From Bacteroidota bacterium (GTDB lineage Bacteria > Bacteroidota > Bacteroidia > Bacteroidales > B39-G9): 6,817 bases of DNA. The translations under genes were made by a program, and so were the position numbers. A model generated the notes under the pieces. That model had not been told where the DNA came from. It did no database searches and saw only the letters and a list, made by a program, of their open reading frames with translations. This document shows, piece by piece, positions 1 to 5,880 of the stretch. Position 1 is the first letter of the stretch. Each line of letters begins with the position of its first letter. Where the stretch lies: positions 1 to 6,817 of the forward strand of contig JAUVJB010000163.1 in the NCBI GenBank assembly GCA_030592465.1, in the 5' to 3' direction.

Positions 1-695
1 CAGGATATTTTTTAGCTCTGGTAATTAATAAAAGTAAATTTATTAATGTTCCCGAAAGTAATTTTGCTCTTGCTGGTATGGCAGGTGTTATGGCAGGTGT
101 TATGCATGCTCCGATGACATCTATTTTCCTTATTGCCGAAATTACCGGTGGATACGGCTTGTTTATCCCGTTAATTATTACTTCAATAATATCGTATATT
201 ACAATTAACTATTTTGAACCACATTCAATTTATACTAAACGTTTAGCAAAAAGAGGTGAACTTATTACTCATAATAAAGATCGTGCTGTTTTAACTTTAT
301 TGAAACTCGGCAAGGTTATCGAAACTGATTTAAAAACGATAGGACCTGACAATACTTTGAGAGATTTAGTTAATATTGTTTCTAAATCAAAACGAAACAT
401 CTTTCCTGTTGTTGATAAAAATAATATATTGCTTGGTATTGTTTTATTGGATAATATTCGTGAGCTTATGTTTAATCCTGAAATGTACGATACTACTTAT
501 GTTCATGATTTAATGATTATGCCGCCAACGTTTGTATCTTCAAATGAACCTATGGATAGTGTTATGAAAAAATTTGAAGAATCAGGTGCGTGGAATCTTC
601 CTGTTATTGATGATGATGTTTATGTTGGCTTTGTTTCTAAATCAAAAATATTCTCTGCGTATAGAAGAATATTAGTTTATTTTTCAGATGAATAA
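1..695 (+). CDS. ClC-family chloride channel/transporter with CBS pair, C-terminal part (5' end outside window)
   Basis: This is the C-terminal 230 residues of a ClC chloride channel or proton/chloride antiporter of the inner membrane. The reading frame is open from base 3 with no stop, so the gene begins left of the window; the first ATG at 78 is internal. By alignment to the complete paralogue at 3989-5767, about 360 N-terminal residues are missing. Visible are the late membrane helices (FALAGMAGVMAG, HAPMTSIFLIAEITGG), a helix R-like segment with the conserved tyrosine (HSIYTKRLA), and two cytoplasmic CBS domains, usually nucleotide-sensing. The CBS domains contain RNIFPVVDKNNILLGIV and NLPVIDDDVYVGFVS and are joined by a MYDTTYV linker. 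It is about 60% identical by eye to the other complete copy. It ends with TAA at 693-695, just before a hairpin, and converges on the small gene at 755-1000. Family assignment is secure; channel versus antiporter cannot be judged because the glutamates lie outside. Confidence 0.93.
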   Translation, partial: GYFLALVINKSKFINVPESNFALAGMAGVMAGVMHAPMTSIFLIAEITGGYGLFIPLIITSIISYITINYFEPHSIYTKRLAKRGELITHNKDRAVLTLLKLGKVIETDLKTIGPDNTLRDLVNIVSKSKRNIFPVVDKNNILLGIVLLDNIRELMFNPEMYDTTYVHDLMIMPPTFVSSNEPMDSVMKKFEESGAWNLPVIDDDVYVGFVSKSKIFSAYRRILVYFSDE

Positions 696-700
696 ATAAA

Positions 701-732
701 AAGGCAATGAATAAATATTTTGTCATTGCCTT
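701..732 (-). terminator. Hairpin terminator shared by convergent genes
   Basis: A perfect 10-bp stem (AAGGCAATGA at 701-710 with TCATTGCCTT at 723-732) encloses a 12-nt loop. On the minus strand the stem is followed by a T-rich run (the complement of 692-702), giving a classical intrinsic terminator for the small gene at 755-1000. On the plus strand the hairpin sits 5 bases after the ClC stop codon but lacks a T-run, so it may only stabilise that 3' end or terminate weakly. Confidence 0.75.
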
Positions 733-754
733 AAACAATAATACTTTTAACTGC

Positions 755-1000
755 TTATTCAACAAATTTATTATACAACCAAGCAAATATTGCACCTCCA
801 ATAATACCTTCGACAAATCCCCAGATTAGACCAATAAATGCGCCACCCCATGATACTGAATAACCTAAATAAACTTTTCCTAATAAAGAAAGAGTATTTC
901 CGTCGTATCCAAAACAGATAAACCAGATTGTGAGCAGAAATATGGCTATACCCCATAATATACCTGCAGTTAATGATAAAGCTTTTACATTTAATTTCAT
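755..1000 (-). CDS. Small two-helix membrane protein (holin-like family), function unknown
   Basis: This encodes an 81-residue integral membrane protein. Hydrophobic segments lie at about residues 8-29 and 50-75, joined by a short loop (GKVYLGYSVSWGG). The C-terminal half is glycine-rich (GLIWGFVEGIIGGAIFAW). The overall pattern, MKLNVKAL at the start, a GYS-type loop, and G-F-x-x-G-x-I-G-G near an IFAWLYNK end, matches a widespread family of small bacterial proteins that I recall being annotated as 'bacteriophage holin' or membrane protein of unknown function. No lysis gene or phage gene is nearby, so a lytic role is not supported. The start is well fixed by an AGGAGG sequence 5 bases upstream. 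The gene converges on the partial ClC gene and shares its hairpin. An overlapping ORF in another frame (771-956) is a shadow. Confidence 0.85.
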   Translation of the reverse strand: MKLNVKALSLTAGILWGIAIFLLTIWFICFGYDGNTLSLLGKVYLGYSVSWGGAFIGLIWGFVEGIIGGAIFAWLYNKFVE

Positions 1001-1003
1001 AAT

Positions 1004-1011
1004 TACCTCCT
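1004..1011 (-). promoter_or_regulatory. Strong Shine-Dalgarno for the 81-aa membrane protein
   Basis: The minus strand reads AGGAGGTA, with a 5-base gap between AGGAGG and the ATG at 998-1000. This fixes the start codon. No comparable sequence precedes the other starts in the window (ATGs at 3538, 5767 and 5881), which have A/T-rich leaders as is usual in Bacteroidota. Confidence 0.85.
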
Positions 1012-1153
1012 AATTTTATTTATTTAAGTAAATTTACAACAAAAAAAATTATTTATAAAATTTTTTTTAAATTATTGAATAATTATTTATTTATTTTATT
1101 ATAGATGACTGATGTTTAGTGTTTTGTGATGATAGATTTATATTATTTGTGAA

Positions 1154-2437
1154 CTAATGTTTACAGAGCCGTTCATAAAGCATTACATAACTGTTTGATG
1201 ATTTATATTTTAACTTGAAATCAGATGTAAGTATTTTATTTAGTTCAGACCATTCTGCTTCATTAATTTTACTTGTATTTCCGTATAATAAAATATTATC
1301 TATTTGTCGAATGTCATTAGATTTTGTATTGTTTCTCCATTGAACATGAGGAATTGAGTTTTTGTCACCTAGTACTATGTTCGGGAAATTATCTGGGTTC
1401 CATTTCAACGGAAACCACCCAACACTTGCTTCATAGTTTTCAAGGATTATCATAGGCTTATCAATACCGAGATAATTGGAAAAGTGTGGTTCTATCCAAT
1501 TGTCAGACAGATTGATTGGTAGTACTATACTGTTATCTTTAATATAATCTTCTGCTTGATAGATTGTTAAGGCATGCAAGTTTAGTTTTTTAATTGTACC
1601 ATTTAAATGTTTAAATTGTAAACCGATATGTAATAATAAAATAAATAATATTACAATGCGGTTAAATTTACTGTGAACGGCACGGGCACTTATCCACACA
1701 AGCCCAAAAATAAAGATCATCAGACAGTATCTATCAGACATCATACCTGCACCAGAGCCATTTGGTGTGGTAAATAGAAGTATTGTAGAAACTGCTATTG
1801 GGATAAGCATGACATCTGCGATTTTAATGCTATTTTTTTTGTTTTTTGTTGTTATCTTATTAAAAAGCATAATAGCAATCAATGCAATAAAAACGTGGAA
1901 ATATTGCTTCGTGGTTACTTCTTCACCGGTATAATCATATACTATAAATGGTCTGGCATCATTTATCCACTTAATAAGTTCTTTTATTGAATAAGTTTGT
2001 GATGAAGGGAAAAAGGTAACATCATTAAAAAACATACCCATAAGGATCAATGACGGAAGAGTAATAACTAACAATAAAAACATCTTTTTTGCTCCATACA
2101 TGATGGAGGAACCTAAGGCATCATTATTTTTGTATTGATTATATGTTGAATAGATAATAAACGCTCCAACTGTTAATCCTAAAAAGCCATAAATCAACGT
2201 GTTTGATAAATATGTAAAAGTAAACAATAAGCATAATATGATATAATGCGAAATGCTATTTTGGGAATAGTGCTGCAGATAATACCCCAGTGTAAGAAAG
2301 TAAAAAATAAATGATATGCTAAAATTGTAAAAACCAAGGTGAAACAGAAATGAGTAAATAAATGGAAAGATCAGGACACTTAAATAAATATTCTTTTGGG
2401 TTAATTGTGCTAATAAATACCTAAATGACAAAGCCAT
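1154..2437 (-). CDS. GT-C-like polytopic membrane glycosyltransferase, open 3' portion (427 codons)
   Basis: The 427-residue ORF has about nine hydrophobic segments (roughly residues 15-35, 38-54, 63-80, 82-98, 117-137, 179-195, 206-222, 236-252, 259-274), then a ~150-residue soluble tail, probably periplasmic. Recognisable patches are HLGFYNFS (33-40), MMSDRYCLM (232-240), HFSNYLGIDKP (318-328) and LENYEASVGWFPLKWN (332-347). This architecture suits GT-C glycosyltransferases, which move sugars from polyprenyl-phosphate donors. The assignment is by architecture and recall, not by a named family. The ATG at 2435-2437 has no ribosome binding site and lies inside what should be a membrane protein. 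The missing first loop, with the expected catalytic aspartate, is encoded just upstream in other frames (2438-2748). This ORF is therefore probably the rear of a ~530-residue gene and may be inactive on its own. The GT2 gene upstream would supply its donor. Stop is TAG. Confidence 0.75.
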   Translation of the reverse strand: MALSFRYLLAQLTQKNIYLSVLIFPFIYSFLFHLGFYNFSISFIFYFLTLGYYLQHYSQNSISHYIILCLLFTFTYLSNTLIYGFLGLTVGAFIIYSTYNQYKNNDALGSSIMYGAKKMFLLLVITLPSLILMGMFFNDVTFFPSSQTYSIKELIKWINDARPFIVYDYTGEEVTTKQYFHVFIALIAIMLFNKITTKNKKNSIKIADVMLIPIAVSTILLFTTPNGSGAGMMSDRYCLMIFIFGLVWISARAVHSKFNRIVILFILLLHIGLQFKHLNGTIKKLNLHALTIYQAEDYIKDNSIVLPINLSDNWIEPHFSNYLGIDKPMIILENYEASVGWFPLKWNPDNFPNIVLGDKNSIPHVQWRNNTKSNDIRQIDNILLYGNTSKINEAEWSELNKILTSDFKLKYKSSNSYVMLYERLCKH

Positions 2438-2748
2438 GCCTGAGATATTATAGAATGATTAATAATTTTTCTGATAATCAGGCTGGAAATAGAAAACTAA
2501 AAAATGCAAGTTAAAAATGGCTTGTCCAATTAGGAATCATAATTAAATTTATCGAATAATAATCCTTTAACAGTTGATTCCCTGAAATCAATTCTTTTAA
2601 CAGGTTTGAGTTATAAAGATGAGTCGATCCATCCATTGACGGGTACAGCTTGGTAAAACAGACAAGAATTATGTTTATAATAAGGATGGCATGAAAGAAG
2701 TATTTACTTTCTGTGAAACTTAAATAAGAGATTAATTTTTTTTATCAT
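2438..2748 (-). pseudogene. Broken N-terminal part of the GT-C-like glycosyltransferase gene
   Basis: Reading the minus strand, an ATG at 2746-2748 starts MIKKINLLFKFHRK and stops at TAA 2704-2706. One frame over, from about 2708 to 2514, is a clear GT-C beginning: a hydrophobic helix (FFHAILIINIILVCF), then KLYPSMDGSTHLYNSNLL with the aspartate (codon 2631-2633) expected in the first external loop, and later IMIPNWTSHF. A TAA at 2511-2513 interrupts it. The same frame resumes (LAFFSFLFPA), meets TGA at 2478-2480, resumes (LSEKLLIIL), and must shift frame around 2451-2458 to join YNISGMALSFRYLL of the 427-codon ORF. Removing one base from the A8 tract at 2736-2743 would connect the ATG to the main frame (MIKKLISYLSFTESKYFFHA). 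With these repairs the protein would be about 530 residues. Either a genuine pseudogene or sequencing error could explain the breaks; two separate nonsense codons favour decay. The ATG lies 46 bases beyond the GT2 stop, as expected for an operon. Confidence 0.7.
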
Positions 2749-2774
2749 AGCCTTACGTTTTTAGAATTTTATTA

Positions 2775-2790
2775 TCCGCCAGCTGGCGGA
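2775..2790. repeat. Perfect GC-rich palindrome, REP-like (copy 1)
   Basis: TCCGCCAGCTGGCGGA is a perfect 16-bp palindrome (6-bp stem with an AGCT centre). It is far more GC-rich than its surroundings. It sits between the end of the GT2 gene and the broken start of the GT-C gene. A related palindrome lies at 3721-3740, beyond the other end of the GT2 gene. No T-run follows it on the minus strand, so it does not look like a standard intrinsic terminator. It could be a dispersed extragenic palindromic repeat or an mRNA-stabilising hairpin. Confidence 0.65.
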
Positions 2791-2794
2791 CAGA

Positions 2795-3538
2795 TTATTT
2801 TTTGAATATTTTAAAATTTCCTAATCCGGTTTTTTGTAAAAAGTAGGAGAAGGCAACCCACATAACCCCTATCCCATATTTTATACTTCTAATTAAATTT
2901 ATTGATGATGCTTCTTTAAAATATTTAGTTGGACAGGTAATTTCTGCAATTTCGAAATTTAAATAAAATATTTGTGCAATCATTTGATTGTCAAAAACAA
3001 AATCGTTAGAATTTATATTGTAATTAATTGATTTCAATACGTTAGACGTAAAAGCTCTATAGCCCGTGTGGTATTCGGAAAGTTTTTGGTTCATTAAAAT
3101 ATTCTGGCAAAATGTGAGAACTCTGTTTGCTACATATTTATATTTTGGCATTCCTCCCTTTAATGCTCCTTTCCCTAGTATACGGGATCCTATAACAACT
3201 TCGTAGGCACCATCAGCCAATAAATAACACATTGATCGTAACAACTTTGGAGAGTATTGATAATCAGGATGTAGCATTATAATTATATCTCCTCCTATTT
3301 CAAGTGCTTTATTATAACAGGACTTCTGGTTGCCCCCATATCCTAAGTTATTGTTATGCTCAATTATGTACTTTATCCCTATTTTTTTTGCCTCTTTTAT
3401 TGTGTTATCTTTACTATCGTCATCAACTAAGATTACATCATCTACTATATCGAATGGAATTTTTTTATAAGTCATTTCAAGAGTATTGTCCGCATTATAT
3501 GCGGGCAATACAACAACAATTCTTTTTTTGTCAATCAT
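2795..3538 (-). CDS. Family 2 glycosyltransferase, polyprenyl-phosphate sugar synthase type
   Basis: This is a complete 247-residue GT-A fold enzyme of glycosyltransferase family 2, related to dolichol-/undecaprenyl-phosphate mannosyl- and glucosyltransferases. It should transfer a sugar from a nucleotide donor to a polyprenyl phosphate at the cytoplasmic face of the membrane. Motifs in order: VVVLPAYNA (8-16), the nucleotide-binding VILVDDDSKDNT (35-46), NNNLGYGGNQKS (62-73), HPDYQYSPKLL (90-100) in place of the usual DxD-type DADLQ, VIGSR (115-119), and EYHTGYRAF (155-163) near the expected acceptor/catalytic region. There is no added transmembrane pair, only a mildly hydrophobic C-terminus (YGIGVMWVAFSYFL), so it is probably membrane-associated. 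The ATG gives the normal short lead before VVVLPAYNA, and no other ATG lies upstream in frame before the stop at 3596-3598. It precedes the GT-C gene by 46 bases on the same strand, suggesting that it makes that enzyme's lipid-linked donor. The sugar cannot be inferred. Confidence 0.94.
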   Translation of the reverse strand: MIDKKRIVVVLPAYNADNTLEMTYKKIPFDIVDDVILVDDDSKDNTIKEAKKIGIKYIIEHNNNLGYGGNQKSCYNKALEIGGDIIIMLHPDYQYSPKLLRSMCYLLADGAYEVVIGSRILGKGALKGGMPKYKYVANRVLTFCQNILMNQKLSEYHTGYRAFTSNVLKSINYNINSNDFVFDNQMIAQIFYLNFEIAEITCPTKYFKEASSINLIRSIKYGIGVMWVAFSYFLQKTGLGNFKIFKK

Positions 3539-3720
3539 GGGTAAATAAGTTTAATTTTTGGCATCTTTCAAAATTAATTAAAAGTAGTTTACCCTGTTAG
3601 ATATTTAATTTGAAATACTTGTCTGTCAATTAACGAATTATCTCACAGGGTTAACACTTTTTGTATTTATACTTGTGTTGAGCAAAGCCGAAACAATTAA
3701 AAATTCATATCTGAAAATTT

Positions 3721-3740
3721 GATCCATCAGCTGACGGATC
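3721..3740. repeat. Imperfect GC-rich palindrome, REP-like (copy 2)
   Basis: GATCCATCAGCTGACGGATC is a 20-bp palindrome with a single mismatched pair. It shares the CAGCTG centre and CGGA arm of the perfect palindrome at 2775-2790. The two copies bracket the GT2 gene and its leader. Shared design in two spacers of an AT-rich window suggests a dispersed repeat family rather than chance, but only two copies are visible. Confidence 0.55.
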
Positions 3741-3861
3741 CAGTTTTATTTAATTAACATACTTAATTAATCGTTACGTTTAGTATGAATTGTAAACCGC
3801 AATATGAAAAATGCCTAATTTTTTACACCTAATTTTTTTTATTACAGATCTTGTTTAGTCG

Positions 3862-3869
3862 CAAAGGTA
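3862..3869 (-). promoter_or_regulatory. Candidate -7 promoter element for the glycosyltransferase genes
   Basis: The minus strand reads TACCTTTG, matching the Bacteroidota sigma factor -7 consensus TAnnTTTG. It would drive leftward transcription into the GT2 gene with a leader of about 310 bases. I see no good TTTG -33 box at the usual ~19-base spacing. A second match, TAATTTTG at 3569-3576 on the same strand, lies closer to the GT2 start but is more likely by chance in AT-rich sequence. The choice between the two is open. Confidence 0.35.
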
Positions 3870-3988
3870 ACCACTATCAATAACAATTATTGACATAAAT
3901 CAAATTATTAAAGATTAATTATCTAATGGTCTAAATATCCGTTAAGCACAAAAATAAACACATAAAAATATTAATTTTACAGATAGTC

Positions 3989-5767
3989 TTAATCCTCAGA
4001 GAATTTTTTAAGTAATTGACGGTATGAAGAAAATACCTTTGCACGTGAAACAAATCCCAAATATTTCCCGTTTTTTAAAACAGGTAAATTAAAATTACCG
4101 GACATCCGGAATTTTTCTGCAATGTCTTCCATTGATTCGTCAGGGTCAACACTTGGCTCAGGCATAAACATTAAAGCTCTTACAAAAGTTGTATCATATA
4201 ATTCCGGTTTAAAAATTATATGTCTAATATCGTTAACAAACACAATACCAAGCATTGTACCATCATCTTCTAATACAGGAAAAATGTTCCTGTTTGAATT
4301 TGAAATAACTTCTACTAAATCACCTAATGTTGCATCAGAATTTATACAACTGAAATTTGTTTCAATTAAGTCTGTTACTTTCATTCTTGAAAGAACAGCT
4401 TTGTCTTTGTCATGAGTTATCAGTTCTTTTCTGTTTGCTAATTGAATGGTGTAAACAGAATTACGTTCAAAAAGTCTTATTGTAATGTATGAAAATGCAG
4501 CTGTAATCATCAAAGGTACAAATAATTGATAACCTCCTGTAATGTCAGCTATTAAAAATATTCCTGTTAAAGGTGCGTGAAGAACGCCTGCTATTAATCC
4601 CGCCATACCTATTAATGCAAAGTTAGTTCTTGATAAATTTGCAATTCCAAGACGATTTATTAATAATGAAAATAATAAACCTACATTTGAGCCAATAAAT
4701 AGGGTAGGAGCAAATATGCCACCAACACCACCACTCCCAAATGTTACGGATGTTGCTATTACTTTTAATAATATTATTGATAATAATATGAAAATTAAGA
4801 CAATAAAATTATCTGAATATCCGGCAATAATACTATTATCATATAAAAAACTATAATCTCCTGATAAACAGGAGTTTATTGCATCATATCCTTCACCGTA
4901 TAACGAAGGAAAGAAAAATATCAAAGTCCCTAATGACAATGCTCCAACTATCAATTTCTTATATAGATTCTGTATTTTCTTAAAAAACCCTTCAATAAAC
5001 ATAAACATCCGGGTAAAATAGACTGAAACAAATCCGCACATCACTCCAAGTGCAATATAATAAGGAATATTGCTCATCTGAAAGGCTTCTTTTATAGCAT
5101 AAGGATAAAGAATAGTTGTTTGCCCAAGAAATAAATATGAAACTACAGTTCCCGAAATTGATGCCAGTAATAAAGGAACAAGTGAGTAGGTTGTTAAGTC
5201 AATCATTATTACCTCTAAAGTGAAAACAACACCTGCAATTGGAGATTTAAAAATTGCTGCCATTGCAGCTGTTGATGCACATCCTAATAATAAGGTTATT
5301 TGTTTATAATTCAAATGAAACAGCCTGCCAATATTTGCTCCAATGGCTGCTCCTGTTGCTACTGTTGGTCCCTCTAATCCTATAGACCCGCCAAACCCAA
5401 CTGTTAGTGAACTGGTTATGATTGACGAAAACATGTTGTGAGATTTAATCTTACCGTTTTGTTTTGCTATGCTGTGTAATACAGTGGGAATCCCATGATT
5501 TACCGGTTGTTTTAAAATATACTTAATAAATATTACTGCTAATGAAATACCAATAACAGGATAAATAAAATATAAATAATTAATAGATTCATGAGTTATT
5601 CCGTATTTCAGTATTTCTTTAACAAGGTGAACTGAATTTTTAATAATTACAGCTCCTAATCCAGCTGAAATGCCGACTATAACACTCATTATCAACATAA
5701 AAGGGCGACGACTGATATGTCTCATTCGCCATATTAACAACTTTTTGAATAATTCCCTAATATGCAT
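3989..5767 (-). CDS. ClC-family chloride channel/transporter with C-terminal CBS pair, complete
   Basis: This complete 592-residue inner-membrane ClC protein carries chloride or related anions as a homodimer. Ion-pathway motifs are visible: NHGIP (90-94, equivalent of GSGIP, with His for the usual Ser), GLEGP (130-134, with external gating glutamate E132) and GGIFAP (349-354, the GxFxP motif). The helix R tyrosine is Y439 (NSVYT). At the position of the internal proton glutamate of E. coli ClcA (FIIEEM) the sequence is FTLEVI, so valine 186 replaces it, as in eukaryotic ClC channels. Two cytoplasmic CBS domains follow (about 462-520 and 530-585), linked by LYDTTFV and usually nucleotide-binding. 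The ATG at 5765-5767 has no Shine-Dalgarno; the next in-frame ATG is residue 15. The gene is divergent from the third ClC gene (113-bp spacer). The plus-strand ORF at 4122-4415 is a shadow. A CBS-regulated chloride channel or uncoupled carrier is most likely. Confidence 0.96.
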   Translation of the reverse strand: MHIRELFKKLLIWRMRHISRRPFMLIMSVIVGISAGLGAVIIKNSVHLVKEILKYGITHESINYLYFIYPVIGISLAVIFIKYILKQPVNHGIPTVLHSIAKQNGKIKSHNMFSSIITSSLTVGFGGSIGLEGPTVATGAAIGANIGRLFHLNYKQITLLLGCASTAAMAAIFKSPIAGVVFTLEVIMIDLTTYSLVPLLLASISGTVVSYLFLGQTTILYPYAIKEAFQMSNIPYYIALGVMCGFVSVYFTRMFMFIEGFFKKIQNLYKKLIVGALSLGTLIFFFPSLYGEGYDAINSCLSGDYSFLYDNSIIAGYSDNFIVLIFILLSIILLKVIATSVTFGSGGVGGIFAPTLFIGSNVGLLFSLLINRLGIANLSRTNFALIGMAGLIAGVLHAPLTGIFLIADITGGYQLFVPLMITAAFSYITIRLFERNSVYTIQLANRKELITHDKDKAVLSRMKVTDLIETNFSCINSDATLGDLVEVISNSNRNIFPVLEDDGTMLGIVFVNDIRHIIFKPELYDTTFVRALMFMPEPSVDPDESMEDIAEKFRMSGNFNLPVLKNGKYLGFVSRAKVFSSYRQLLKKFSED

Positions 5768-5880
5768 ATTGTAAAATTGAAAAAAAATTATGCTAATATA
5801 ATGATTAATTTATTTTTTGTTGGAAAATTGTATTAAAATTTTGAAAAATTTATTATATTTATTTAAAATATTAAAATATA
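5768..5880. promoter_or_regulatory. Divergent promoter region between two ClC paralogues
   Basis: This 113-bp spacer is almost entirely A and T and separates two divergently transcribed ClC genes, so it must carry both promoters unless one lies within a coding region. I find no exact TAnnTTTG element in either direction; near matches with an altered gap occur around 5812-5819. No Shine-Dalgarno sequence precedes either ATG. Joint regulation of the pair is plausible from the geometry only. Confidence 0.5.

Larger units (their letters stand above)
3599..3988. other. Non-coding spacer between GT2 and ClC genes
   Basis: I find no convincing coding frame in these 390 bases. The stretch holds a GC-rich imperfect palindrome (3721-3740) and two TTAATTAA blocks separated by 5 bases (3750-3757 and 3763-3770). 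It also holds a near-tandem repeat of CCTAATTTTTT (from 3814 and again from 3828) and a TACCTTTG promoter-like element on the minus strand (3862-3869). It would contain the GT2 promoter and the 3' end of the ClC transcript. No obvious stem with a T-run terminator follows the ClC stop. Confidence 0.6.

Noticed and set aside
78..104. Perfect 12-bp tandem repeat ATGGCAGGTGTT x2 in the left ClC gene
   Set aside because: The paralogue at 3989-5767 has the same length here (GMAGLIAGVLHAP), so the repeat reflects similar residues and codons in a conserved helix, not a duplication.
2543..2725. Plus-strand fragments resembling coding sequence (LSNNNPLTVDSLKS..., GKTDKNYVYNKDGMKEVF...)
   Set aside because: They are antisense to the much better minus-strand GT-C N-terminal signal, have no start and switch frames; they are shadows of the broken gene.
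3304..3600. 98-codon plus-strand ORF over the GT2 gene
   Set aside because: It lies antisense to a complete, motif-supported glycosyltransferase and has low-complexity Cys/Leu/Tyr-rich sequence without family features.
3591..3651. 7-bp inverted repeat ACCCTGT ... ACAGGGT upstream of the GT2 gene
   Set aside because: The arms are short and separated by 47 bases; too weak to call an operator or hairpin.
4122..4415. 97-codon plus-strand ORF within the ClC gene
   Set aside because: It is antisense to the CBS domains of the complete ClC gene and has no recognisable features.
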